22,207 nucleotides of DNA, from positions 278,844 to 301,050 of the forward strand of contig RHPI01002438.1 in assembly GCA_009103225.1 (NCBI GenBank), written 5' to 3'. Source of the DNA: Chlorokybus atmophyticus. Lineage: Eukaryota; Streptophyta; Chlorokybophyceae; Chlorokybales; Chlorokybaceae. Both the position numbers and the translations under genes were made by a program. Below, piece after piece: positions 1 through 10,342 of this stretch (the stretch's first letter is position 1; each line of letters opens with the position of its first letter). The notes under the pieces are model-generated. The model searched no databases. It saw only the letters and a list, made by a program, of their open reading frames with translations, and had not been told where the DNA came from.

Positions 1-51
<51 letters not shown>
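1..51. repeat. (GA)n dinucleotide microsatellite
   Basis: About 25 uninterrupted GA units open the window, followed by a short G run. It lies about 95 bp upstream of the ATG of the ATPase gene, so it could sit in that gene's promoter or 5' UTR. The repeat probably extends beyond the window. Nothing else is recognised in 52-145. Confidence 0.97.
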
Positions 52-55
<4 letters not shown>

Positions 56-145
56 TGCTTGCCGCAGAGTCGTCATCGCATTGAGTGCTGAGCAAGAGTG
101 AGTGGTGTGAAGGCGGCTTCCTCTTGACTGAGCGTAAGTGCTGTC

Positions 146-2632
146 ATGGCATCATTGGCTGCGTGTGCGATGCTGCCAGCAGCGGTTTCTTGCAACAGCA
201 GACCTCGTCCTTTCGGTAGTGCTCAAACCAGGCTGCAAGACTGCAGCGCCTCCTGTGTCTGGGGCGGGCTGCGGCGGCCGGCCGGTATTGTGGCACTGTC
301 TGCTCCTGCCTCCTGCCTCCTGCAGCAAAACCAGCAACAATGCCGGCAAGGACTTCTAGAATGGAAGCACCCACGCCATGCCAATGGGCCCTCTTCAGCT
401 GCTCCTCGTGTGACGGTCGTCAAAGCAACTGCTGCACCCAGCAGCACCGATGACGATGGCGTTGCCGGTTCCCAGAGCTTCACTGGTAGGCAATGCAGGC
501 AGTTTTGGTCCGGACTCCTATTTGACTTGTTCCTCAGCTGAGTGCTGGTGTATGCATGTAGGCAAGACACGCTGTCGGCAGCAATGCAATGGTCAGTTAC
601 TCCATTACTGCAGGAGCCATTGAACCAGAGAAATTGTTCAACCGACAATACGAGCTGGACCAGCAGCGCTTAATGAGCCGCTACCAACCCAAAGGCATCG
701 TTGTCATCCATGGCCCGCGCTCGTGTGGTAAAACCAAGATCCTGAAGACCTATGTCAAGGTGAGGGGCTTGGAGGGTACACGATGTTATTTTTACTGCCG
801 ATCAGTACCTCTCACGACACCGCGTGCAATGGCAGACGCACTGCTCGAGCTGCATGTGTAAGGCTGGCTCTCCAGCTGCCAGAAGCGTCCATGTTTGCGC
901 TGGCCTTCCGGCCAGCCTTGGATGTGCTGAGAGTGGTGCTCAGGGCGGCTATCTCACAGAAGATGGATGACTCGACCTCGGTTTTCACGAAGCTCGAGAA
1001 GATATCTGGAGTCAGCAAAAGCTTTCCTCAACAAGTCCGAGACTGCCAACCTCATGCAGGACCCACTGGGAGCCGTCCTCGACGCCTATGGTGCTGTTTT
1101 GGACATGTGGGCAAGAGCGCGACAAGAGGGCAAACTGGCAGCTGCTGTGGACCCCGGCCATGTCCTAATCATTGACGAGGCGAACCTCTTTATGTCATGG
1201 GCTCATTATAATCAGCCTCAGCTAGACCAACTCTTAGCGTTCTTTGTGCGAGCAACGAAGCAAATGGGCCTATGCCATGTCATCTTTGCGTCTACCGAAT
1301 TTGCCTTCCTCAAATGGATAACTAGGAGTAAGTTGTAGATTGTGCTTGCCTCTTACAGCCTATTGGCAAACATTTGCGCATGCATGGGTGTGTGCAGGAG
1401 TAGGTGTAGACATTTGTCCAGCCTATGTGTTTGGCGACTTCGCAGAGAGTGATGCCCGAGAGTATCTCGGCAAGCAACTGCAATCAAACGGGCACAGTGG
1501 CGTTCTTGACGACCATGATGGGGCGCTTGTTTATGAGGTGTGTATATCGCATGATGTGTCTTGCACCATATGCATATGTGTATGTGCACATGCTGTGCCG
1601 ATTTTTTTTGCTTGCAGGTATGTGGTGGGAACGCAAGTCGATTGAGAAATGTGGTTACCTGATACATGCGCGAGAGGTCATGGGAGGAAGGTGAGTGTTT
1701 TGGTATTAACTGTAGTAGGAGTGTTCAACAGGGTTCACATGTGGTATGCGGTGTTTGGTGTGGCCAAAAGCATTGCGAGGGCGTTAACTGAACATGTGCG
1801 CGTTTTGAGACATGGAGGAACGAGAGCCGCCTCCTGTTATTAATGAGTATTGTTGTGCCGCAGTGGAGGATTCTCTCATTGACTCTCGCACAAAAGTCAT
1901 GATGGGGTATACAAGCACTGGCAGCGGCGGCTTCGCAGGCGAAATTATAGCACAGCCGCTGAGGCAATTGTGCAATCCAGTTATGCCGCTGTGGGTGCAG
2001 CGGCCCTAATGCGGAAGACTTCAGATACAGCGGTTGATGCCATGATCGAGGCCAACCTGCTTGATGTTCGGGCATCACCCAACTGGGCACGTGACCTGGA
2101 CGAGCGTGCTTTCACCTCTCAAGACAACACCCGGGTGCTAGTTGCACCGTGTGCAGGGCACCTCGCAATCATGCGGCAAGTCTCCAAAGCGCAAAAGGTA
2201 GCTGACCTTGCATCGGTGAGGCGTCGGGCTTCCGATTGACGTCATGTGCATGCTCAGCTTGAGCATGATGCATATACTTTGCTTGTGATGCACAACGCCA
2301 ACGCCATTCATGCAGGTTCGTTGTGGGTGTCGTTATTAGGCACGAGGATCAAGTTGTTGCCGACTGTTGAATCTTGTCTTGCATGCGACGACAGGGTGCA
2401 ACACCAGCAGCACCATCGCCTGCTGAAAGTGAGACGCGATGATGAGCTCATCAAAGCCCGGGCCAGCCTTGCCCGCATCGAACAAGACATTGCAAAAACG
2501 CAAGCAGACATCAAGAAGGCACGGATTACGCAGAGAGATGGTTGGCAGGAGGACATTCGGACCCTCCTCAGAATGCTTGAGCCCATGCGAGTTGCACAGA
2601 GCATGTTGACGGAGACCATCTTCTCCCGTTGA
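146..2632 (+). CDS. organelle-targeted archaeal-type (ATPase_2/STAND-like) P-loop ATPase, split gene
   Basis: Proposed exons: 146-485, 614-857, 960-1327, 1398-1537, 1618-1690, 1939-2197, 2408-2632. Exon 1 (ATG 146) encodes about 113 Ala/Ser/Arg-rich residues resembling a plastid or mitochondrial presequence. Intron 486-613 joins in phase 1 to a core starting LFNRQYELDQQRL, followed by Walker A (GPRSCGKT) and Walker B (HVLIIDEANLF). A conserved-looking VFGDFAESDAREYL segment follows, and the C-terminus has a charged coiled-coil-like stretch (DDELIKARASLARIEQDI). This order matches the archaeal-type ATPase_2 (Arch_ATPase) family. Two places are uncertain. At 858-959 I take a 102-nt GT-AG intron, but a peptide-like stretch can be read through it in another frame. 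In 1618-1690 the family-like VCGGNASRLRNVV frame hits a stop, and only a different donor (1542) keeps the exon open. So a frameshift is possible. The client or substrate is unknown. Confidence 0.75.
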
Positions 2633-2800
2633 CATGGCAGCAATGCTACCTTTGTGCAGCGAGCATTATTGGCTTGCCACCGTTGCGTCAGGCTGTTGTG
2701 CTGGAGCGTGAATAGCAGCAGGATACCGTTGAGAGTGAGCAGCACATAGCCGGCAAGGTTATCTAGTGTGAGAGTTGTACATGCAGCAGTGGGTTTGAAT

Positions 2801-2805
2801 TGTAA
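2801..2805 (+). terminator. UGUAA-type polyadenylation signal of the ATPase gene
   Basis: TGTAA lies 169 nt after the TGA at 2630-2632. UGUAA is the usual poly(A) signal of chlorophycean algae. A 5-mer is weak evidence alone, but the spacing suits a short 3' UTR. Confidence 0.45.
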
Positions 2806-3580
2806 CTTGTACTGTGCTTGCTTGTACGTGTTGTACTAAGTTTACCTCTGCCTACCGCTGTGCTCACGCAAATCGTGTGCGGCACAATCCATACCTGAGT
2901 GCCAGAGTGCATTGTAGTGTTTACTAGCTGCGAGTCGCACTTGCGTGCTCCAAAGTTGGTGGGACTCGTGTGCATTGCCTACTGCCCCCTCATACGTACA
3001 CATCTGGTTATTATAGGCTTTCCGGTGGTACTGATGCAAGTGTGCTCACACGCGCATGCATGCAAGCAAACAACACAAACACACACACAAGTAGGCAGCA
3101 GCAACGCAGTATGTGCAAGTCTCACCGCGTCTCTTGACACAATCTTGTGATGCTGCGTTGCTATGTACTGTTTACAGGTAGCCGCCTTAGTGGACCACTG
3201 CGAAGATTTACATCCCGACCAACACTCTGCATGAGAGTCAACCATGTGCATTGAGAGATGAGCATGCTGCACAAGTAGGCAATGCTTGCACAAGTCAACA
3301 ACAGGCGGCCTTGTACAGTGCATTGACATAATGAGCGTAGCTGCGCGCTTGCTGCATCACAGGATGAATCACTCTACTCTCGCAAAAAACAGTTGTTGTG
3401 TCCAATTAGTCACAACAGAGCCAAGCCAGTTCCTTCCCGTACTTTCTAAGTGTGAAACACCTTCTCCTTCATGTACGAGTCAAGGCTCATACGCTGCCGA
3501 TCAGATCTATGACAAGCAATTGAGGATGTGGGAGAAGTAGCATATATGTAATAGCAATTGCACAGGCATCCAGCCCTGTC
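2806..3580. other. intergenic DNA between two convergent genes
   Basis: This stretch separates the ATPase 3' end from the SPRTN 3' end. It has TGCATG-rich and short CA-repeat segments (around 3070-3090). The open frames found (for example 3286-3540 on +) show no recognisable domain, intron borders or conserved-looking sequence. I see no supported gene. Confidence 0.6.
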
Positions 3581-3585
3581 TTACA
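3581..3585 (-). terminator. UGUAA-type polyadenylation signal of SPRTN
   Basis: TTACA on the + strand is TGTAA on the - strand, 243 nt downstream of the SPRTN stop codon at 3828-3830. The spacing suits a chlorophyte 3' UTR. Confidence 0.4.
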
Positions 3586-3827
3586 GCGGACTAGCCAAAC
3601 AATCAGCTTGGCACTTTAATCTCGCACAGTACTCAGCATACACACATAACAGAGGGGCAGTAGTGGTAGACATAGAGGTAGTTAGCAGGCAGCATACAGG
3701 CGCGTTGCGCCAGTGGTCGATGTGGTGAGTGTTGATGGTGTTGGTTGAATTGCATGTGCACGTAGGTTTGCATGTCATGCATTCCCTCTTGCATCTTTTG
3801 TACTCCTTAATCAACGTGCAGGAAACC

Positions 3828-6125
3828 CTATCCATCACATGCAAGGCAAGCGTCAATATGACTATTGACGGCCTCAACATCCACGGCGTCGAGCGAGTTG
3901 CCACATATCGGACACACAGCAGTACTCGAGGAGCCCTGTGCTTGCTTTGACGGTTGGCATGCTTCAACCAGATCTTGTGGACTTGAGGCTTGTGCGGGCC
4001 GCTTTTCTCGTGCAACATGGCTTGAAGGTGCTGCAGAAGCAGTCGTAGTTGGCGCACCCCACCGTTGCATGACTGCATCCAAGCAATTGCGCCGCACCTG
4101 CAGCAGGAGGCAACAGCTTGTGCAAGTGCGAGTGCGAGTGCCATCTTGCATAATCACTCAAAGTGCAATGAAGCGTTTTTGGGCATGACAGCGACCTAGC
4201 CATCATACCTCATTCGTGGATGCGGCCGCTCCTTGCGCGTCTGTGGTATGCTCACACTGACTGCCGCCATCATCTTCTACGGCTCTTGACGATGATAGGG
4301 CTGCAGTGATATTCCGAGGAGTGAAGAAATCGGTGATTGGTTTGACGCTCGCTGTGTCGCTAGCACTTGGTTTCCTTCTGGACTTTGGCTCAGGCTGTTG
4401 CGGTGCTTGTGAAGTGCTGGCCACTGTGTCTGCGCCTGATACACAAAGGTTCCTCTTAAGTGGCATACTGTGTGACCATCCTTTGCCATCGCAAGCATGC
4501 TGTATGCACATTGAGGTGAGTACAATCAAAGGTGATGCCCGTTGCAACTATCCTAAGTGCTCTGTGGAGGGACAACAGTTGAGCAATTGTTTGTGTTCAC
4601 CTTGTGCCTTGCGCTTTTTGTCCTTGTAACCTGGCGGCTCTGCAACTTTCACAAAAGCGCCACCGCAAGTGCGCTCGTGCCTGTGAAAAGAAGCGCGTTT
4701 GCCACTAGCATGTGGGGTACACATACAGAGACAACACACTGCCACAGCGCTGCACTCACGTGTGCCAGTTACAGCGGGAGTCGGTGCACGTGGCATTGCC
4801 GTCCCCACGCGCGCGCCGCAGCTGCATACAGTCTTTCGCTGAAGGCGCCCTGTTCATTGCGCGCTTAACCATTTCGCCACATTTTTCGCACTGCGACAAT
4901 ATGCCAGCAGTATGGCAGCATTAACTAATTATTCATTGCTGGAGAAGTACAAGTAACCTGAGACAACTGGCAGTGGGCAGCGCATTACCCTATCAGAACA
5001 TAAGACGAATGGCGATTCTTGTGCAATGTACCTTCCAATGGTGGGTGCGGTAGTTGTTCACTTCGTCACGAAAGCTGTGATAGATTGTCACATGGTACCC
5101 GCCGCGCGGCCGCTGTCAACAATAGATGTGAAACACTTGTCTACTGCAATGGTTATGGGCAAGGTTGAGTACAGCAGCAACCTGAGGCTGACCATGTAAT
5201 CGTTGACACTGCTCGTGTTAATGGCGTTCATGATGGCTTGGAAGTTGGGACCGTGATCACTGCACTTCAGCACACAAGGCACAACAGGTCACAAACCCAA
5301 CATGAGTATGATATGTGCGTGCGCTGCGTGCTAGACTTCATTCAGTGTCAATACAGACCACACTCACTTGTGGTCTGTATTGTTGTGAGTAAGGAACAAG
5401 TAGGCGTGAATCATCTCGTGCAGCAGCGTCTCCTTCATGTCTTTCAGGGGGCGGTACTTGAGCAGTGGTTCGGACAGCTTGATTCTGCATCCGCCTTGAC
5501 GCGTGTACTCGCAAACACCTGCACACCTGCTCAAGATATATGCAAAGAGGAAGACTGTCAGCACGCTGGCCGAGTCGCAGGAAGACAACATGGTAACATG
5601 CCTAATACTTTGCAAAGCCAACTTTAAGTCTGTATGTGTGAGGGGTGTGAACAGGCAATAAGCAGCTTGTGCGACGGGCAGACATGAACAAAGCCCAGGG
5701 GCCCAAGCACTGCAAGGTGCCAAAATCATGACAAAAATATGGCATGCAAGTGACTATGCCACGCCAGCTGTGGGCAGATAGACACATTGCAGGCTAAGGC
5801 ACTGACAAGTGCAATCGCCTGACGTGCAAGCTAAGGAAAGACAGAAGGCAAAGCGGAAAAAAGCCCAAACACAGTCTTTTGCACAGAGACCAAGCTTGAG
5901 CGCATTTATACGTCATGCATGCTTGCTGTTGTTGCGTGCTTACAGCGTCATGCGCCCTGACGACCAGTGCACGGAGCAAGCGCCGAGCATGTCGTCAAAA
6001 TACAGCCTGGAGTAGTGGCAAAAGAGGGCGTGCATGTCCGGCCACTCCTCAGTCGCCGCCACAACGTCGTCATCCTCAGCGTCAAGAGCAGCCGCCACCT
6101 CCGCCGCCGCCCACTCCTCGTCCAT
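3828..6125 (-). CDS. SPRTN: SPRTN/DVC1-type DNA-protein crosslink repair metalloprotease
   Basis: SPRTN cleaves proteins covalently trapped on DNA, especially at replication forks. Exons in transcript order: 6125-5944, 5526-5368, 5259-5193, 5112-5032, 4890-4760, 4680-4601, 4480-4209, 4097-3828. All phases agree and give 413 residues (human about 489). The start is MDEEW at 6125. Exon 1 carries the SprT N-terminus (WPDMHALFCHYSRLYFDDML). Exon 2 has KLSEPLLKYRP and the zinc-protease site LLHEMIHAYLF, and exon 3 supplies the third zinc His (DHGPNF). Exon 4 has YHVTIYHSFRDEVNNYR. Exons 5-6 hold the zinc-binding segment (CEKCGEMVKRAMNRAPSAKD to HERTCGGAFVKVAEPP). Exon 7 has a PIP-box-like ITDFFTPR. 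Exon 8 ends with a UBZ4 ubiquitin-binding finger (VCPICGN...NSHIDACL). I see no clear p97-binding SHP box. The exon 7 acceptor (AAAG at 4481) was chosen by phase and is the weakest boundary. The gene is divergent from TMEM161. Confidence 0.93.
5349..5382 (-). promoter_or_regulatory. perfect 14-bp hairpin enclosing the SPRTN intron 2 splice donor
   Basis: The arms are 5349-5362 and 5369-5382, all 14 positions pair, and the loop is 6 nt (5363-5368). On the transcript the loop reads AGTGAG, and it contains the GT (5367-5366) that starts intron 2. The stem pairs the last bases of exon 2 with the first bases of the intron. The pairing is read directly; an effect on splicing is inferred. Confidence 0.85.
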
Positions 6126-6261
6126 AGCTCCCACCCAAACCCTCGGCCAGCGACCAGGCCACACCAGACCAGGACGGACCAAGCCTAGCCAGGCCAAGGG
6201 GGGCCAGGCCGGGTCAGGCCAAGCCGGGCCAGGTCAGGCCAAGGGTGTATAGTGGAAGGCG
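6126..6261. promoter_or_regulatory. bidirectional promoter region with CCAGGCC-type repeats
   Basis: Only 136 bp separate the SPRTN ATG (6125, -) from the TMEM161 ATG (6262, +), so both promoters or 5' UTRs must fit here or overlap the neighbouring exon. About 6150-6245 is a degenerate tandem array of AGGCC/CCAGGCC units (AGGCCAAG, AGGCCGGGTC, AGGCCAAGCCGGG, AGGTC). No TATA box stands out. Confidence 0.7.
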
Positions 6262-8950
6262 ATGGTGTTGTCGGGGGCGGCGCAGGCGGCTTGGAGCTTG
6301 GTGTACGTGGCGGCGGTGGTGGGTGTGGCTGTCGTGCTGAGCGTCAGCAAGGGCCTCGCCACCAGAGTGATCACTGGCCTGCAGTCCTACCATGTGGCCT
6401 CGGTAGGAAGCATGCAGCAGCAAGCATGAACAGTATACACCTGCTTGTCAAGCTTACCTTACCTGGAGAAAATGCTCTATCTGTTGTGTGGTTGTGTGTG
6501 TCTTATGGTTTCCCCAATTTGTTTTGTTGTTGAAAGAGACAACAAGTTGTGTCAGTGTGTGGCAAGGTCAGATTACAATCATGTTGATCCGCTTGCCACA
6601 ACTGTCGCAACCATCAGAAGCACGGTTAGGTTCTGTTAAGTAGTTTGCCCAATCCATGCAGAGAACGTGCTTTCGCCACATAGTTTGGGTCTGCATTGCA
6701 TTGCATTGCACACACAAGGCACGGATCTTTATACACGAGCAAGCGTGTTGAGCTGCTGAACGTGTCACAGTTTCAACGAGAGATGTCAATGACAACTGCC
6801 AATCCTGCAATGCTTACGACAATAACTAGCAAGCGGGCGCACGCGCATACACGACCAACAACAGTATGCTTTCCTCATAGCCTGATGATGGAGAGGCGGT
6901 GGCGGGCAGCAAAGGTGCTCCCTCTCACCAGCAGCCTCAGCAGAAGAAGAAAGGGGACTCATCGCAAAACCTGCAGCTGGTGGTTTCGGATGTCACGAGC
7001 ACGGCCGTGCGCACCAACCGCTTCTACATCTCGTATGAACAGGTGAGACCACTGTGGCCAACACATAGAGAGATAGCATCTCATTATTCGTGGTGTCATT
7101 CCTACAGAAGTGTTTTTGCAGTTTGCCTTGCTGTTTGCAAGACTCTTCACTGCTCTGAAGCAAGCAAGAGTTTTGTCACCATTTGTAATGTGCAAGAGTG
7201 TGACAAGCCAACCATTACATTCATGCTGCATCAACCAGGTAATGTTTTTCGCGGTGTGTTCCATCATCCACTTCGTGGCGTCGGAGGTGCTCAGGCGTTT
7301 GGGCCTGCCCATCACGGACCACGGCTCCTACCTGGTCCTCGGCGCAGTCAGCTCCGTGCTCAATAGCGTACTGCAAACGCAGAGAGACAAGGCAGGTGAC
7401 TTATACAGACAATAAGTAGACATGCGCATGTGCTATGCTGCCATCACATGCACGCACGTGCATATGCGCGTGTTTGCAGATGTTGACAATGTTGTCTTGA
7501 TGTCTTTGCAGACAACATGCCCTCCGCTTGAAAAGACCGTCGCAGTTATTGCTGGAGTGGCCTCTGCGGCATTCGCTGCGGCCGCGCTGTGGCTGCTGCC
7601 TGCAAGTTTTGTCCACTTTGACATCGACACGGGCGCTGCTGAACTGTTCCCAGCCATGCAAGCGTACCTCAAGGTGAGAGGGCCATTGTGGCGGCGTATA
7701 CTTCACAGTAGCGTAACAGTCCTCTCTTTGTGTGGCTTGTTGTATGACACAGAGGTTGAGATGCATCGGGCTTTACTGTTACCTTAATTTGCTGTTGAAT
7801 ATCCAGCGTAGTACATAACAAACCCGTGCGTGTAACAAAGTAATCTGCAGGCCAACCGCGATCTTGACCTCACGCTGCCGTCAATACCCCCTGCAGCAAT
7901 CAAGCTCCTGCTCACAGCTGCCGCTGCTGCCATTGGAGGGTTGCTTGCGGCCCCCGCACTGAGGTCAAGTCTATTGGCTGTGATTTGAGGCATGTTGGCA
8001 CAAAGACAACAATGTGTACTTTGCAAGCCAATGGTATCGATGTGTTTGCCAACACCTCTGGCGCAGATCGATGCGATGCTATCATCTGGCGACAGAACCG
8101 CCGGCAATCTTCGACTCTGCTGCTGCGGTGTCTGTGGCCGGCCCCTTCGCACGGCTTGCATTGCACGTGGCGGTGGCCATGCCAATGTTGTGCACGACGC
8201 TGTGGATCAAGCCGCTGTGGAGTCCATTGATCCAATATAGAGCCACAGGTACACGAGAGTGACGCATGGTCAGTACCTGTTCAATTGTGCTCGTCACTGA
8301 TCTGTGCATGTGCGGGTCAGGAGGATTGCCATGGAGGCTCTCACCTTCCCAGTTCGATGACTTTCGCATGTGGGCTTTGGTCGCTTGCGGACTGGAGGGC
8401 GTGCTTACGCTGCGCCTCTTGCTGCGGGCGTACTTGCAGTCTGCCATCGTGCAATGGTTTGAACTTCGCCATCAGGTGACGTATCGCAGCCACCTTCCTA
8501 CACACTTTGCAAACATGCGTGCATCAGGAAGTTGAGCGTGCCACTATCCTTGCGATCCAATACAAGTGCGAGCACATGTTATCACACATACAGTCTGTTA
8601 CGCACTGTAAGACGTTACATAACCACAACACATGTTATCTATCTTTTTTGCAGGATGCGCAGGCGGTCTCCCACAACCTGTTGTACGCGAAGGTGGAGCT
8701 GACCAACCTGCTGTTCTGCAAGGTGGCTGTGCAGCTGATTTCCGGGCCGCTGCTGGTCCTGCTTTTCGCGGGGCTCTTGCGAGGCAAGCTGCTGTCGCAT
8801 GCCAGCAGTGACGAGCTGCCCGGCTCGTTCATCATCCCGCCGTCGCTGTGGCGCGCCACACTCTCTTTCCTCGCGTGGTGGACGTGCGCAGCGTGGACCG
8901 CCATGACTGCGACTGTGCTAGCACTGTATCGCTTTGGGTTCTTGCACTAG
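6262..8950 (+). CDS. TMEM161: TMEM161-family multi-pass membrane protein
   Basis: Exons: 6262-6402, 6881-7042, 7239-7395, 7480-7673, 7851-7963, 8067-8248, 8321-8475, 8654-8950. All phases agree and give 466 residues, close to human TMEM161A (about 479). Exon 1 starts MVLSGAAQAAW and carries an N-terminal hydrophobic segment. Exon 2 encodes a soluble Gln/Lys-rich stretch and FYISYEQ. Exons 3-8 hold the hydrophobic segments. Family-like stretches are KLLLTAAAAAIGGLLAAPAL, LWIKPLWSPLI, FDDFRMWALVACGLEG and LWRATLSFLAWWTCAAWTAM, which parallel the family's TKPIARDFL, FDSGRLWLLVV and YLIWWTAACQLLASL regions. The function of this eukaryotic family is poorly defined; it sits in membranes and is reported in stress tolerance and cardiac rhythm in animals. 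The last exon is also present as a decayed copy at 16567-16680. The exon 3/4 junction has an alternative GC-AG reading that removes 12 residues. Confidence 0.9.
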
Positions 8951-9240
8951 CTGGCCAAACCACCATTTACTTTTTGTTGTGATTGCGTGTGTGCGCGCAT
9001 CAGAATCAACATTTGTTCGCGCTCACAAGATTGCAATTGCACAACCAACACTACATGTTACGCAGCATATGCTTTCATGACACATGCAAACAGGCGCACT
9101 CCGACTGCTGACTTGCTTAGCGATCTGCTGACATACAGGCGTTGTTGTGGTCTTCACCAGATAGGAAACTGCTACACCGGGTATTGATTTGGACGCACGG
9201 CAAGACAACAAACGCGCAAGAGAATCTTCCTGCACGACAT
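8951..9240. other. 3' flank between TMEM161 and the broken globulin copy
   Basis: This is non-coding DNA of about 290 bp between convergent gene ends. The duplicated segment near 16.7-17.0 kb has a spacer of almost the same length (about 300 bp), which supports one ancestral gene order. I found no UGUAA signal close to the TMEM161 stop. Confidence 0.6.
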
Positions 9241-10110
9241 CAGGAGAGGCGCCAGAGAAAGCAGAGTTCAGAAGTTGATTAGAAGGTGTTTGTGACTGTT
9301 GTTGACAGCAGCAGCGAGGTGGCTGTGACCTGCAAAGGCATGACGCAGGTCACACACTCAACCACCCACCCACCCACAGAGTTTGTGTGTGTGGGCATAT
9401 ACTGCTGTCACATGAGCTGGAGCGAACAAAAGCGCTGGGCGGGAAGAAAGTAGTGACGGCAATGATCTCAAAGCAGCATCAGGAGGCTCCTTCTGACGCT
9501 GCTTTGAGAGTCCGAGGGCCATTGAAAATTATTGGAAAGCGGCTGGCACAAGCACGCCCTGGCCCGTGGTCAGCGTGCCGTTGAAGACGCCGTCAGGTGT
9601 TGCAAACTCAATCTGCACACGTCCCTGCCACACACCCACATTGGTATGAATGGTAGATGTTATTATACTGTAACCAATGCCTTGGCCCCACCTGGTTGAT
9701 ACGCACCATGCGTGCGGCGGTGCTTCTGTAAGCGTGAATCATTGTGCGCGGACCTGCAAGCTTTCACGCGCGCGGGAAGAGAGGGGGGGGGGGCGGGGAT
9801 CTGTGGAGGATGACTCCCGGGGTGAAGGCGGTGGCGAAGGATATTGACTGGATGGAGTTGGTGAAAGGATTGGAGCGGCCGATGGGCGTTGTAGGAGGGT
9901 CTGCGGTGACGGACACACGAGTGCGAGCATATGCATGCAGTGTCGTTCACACTGCCAGCAGCAGCGAGCGCACTTCCTGCATTGGGACAATGTTCGTGAA
10001 GTTGGTCGAGCCAGGGATTGCCTTGACCATTGGTGAAGTCACAAGCTCCGGCAAAGCACTGTCACATTGTTCTCGCTAACTGCCCCATTTGAAATCTACA
10101 ACATCATACA
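9241..10110 (-). pseudogene. broken duplicate of the 3' half of the 11S-globulin-like gene
   Basis: This segment aligns by eye with 17085-17900, the 3' exons and introns of the intact gene. Copies of exons 9 (about 9245-9332), 8 (about 9412-9626), 7 (about 9690-9905) and 6 (about 9965-10110) are present in order with their introns, so it arose by DNA duplication rather than retrotransposition. The exon 9 copy stops early (GHSHLAAAVNNS..., then TGA). The exon 7 copy has a G-rich insertion with an 11-G run at 9783-9793. Exons 1-5 and the signal peptide are absent. It is very unlikely to make a functional protein. Confidence 0.85.
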
Positions 10111-10342
10111 GTCAGTAGTAGTCCATCTAAGCACACCTATTGAAACCATGATGAGGCTGAGCTTATGGGAATGCCAGTGTACATTGACAAGCATGCGGAT
10201 AGCTGCAGCCATGCACGTCAAAATGTGTCCTCATCATTGCAGTGACATGGGTCACAACATCACCTACAACCATGCTTCTGCTCCACCAACATACTACCCC
10301 AGCAACATAGCCCTAAACAGTACAATCAACAATGACAGCGGC
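10111..10342. other. unassigned DNA between the duplication edge and the S3 fragment
   Basis: Similarity to the intact globulin gene ends near 10110. I recognise nothing coding up to the S3 fragment. The change of sequence marks one breakpoint of the duplicated block. Confidence 0.5.

Noticed and set aside
858-1020. Frame reading VRLALQLPEASMFALAF through the second ATPase intron
   Set aside because: It looks peptide-like, but using it needs two frameshifts. The GT-AG intron 858-959 keeps everything in frame. I keep it as an alternative.
1812-2009. 65-codon frame starting MEEREPPPVIN
   Set aside because: It lies mostly inside intron 1691-1938, whose borders join the flanking exons in the correct phase.
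4548-4808. SPRTN exon 6 read as an independent small protein (MGTAMPRAPT...)
   Set aside because: The first half is intron. The CGGAFVKVAEPP part belongs to the spliced SPRTN frame.
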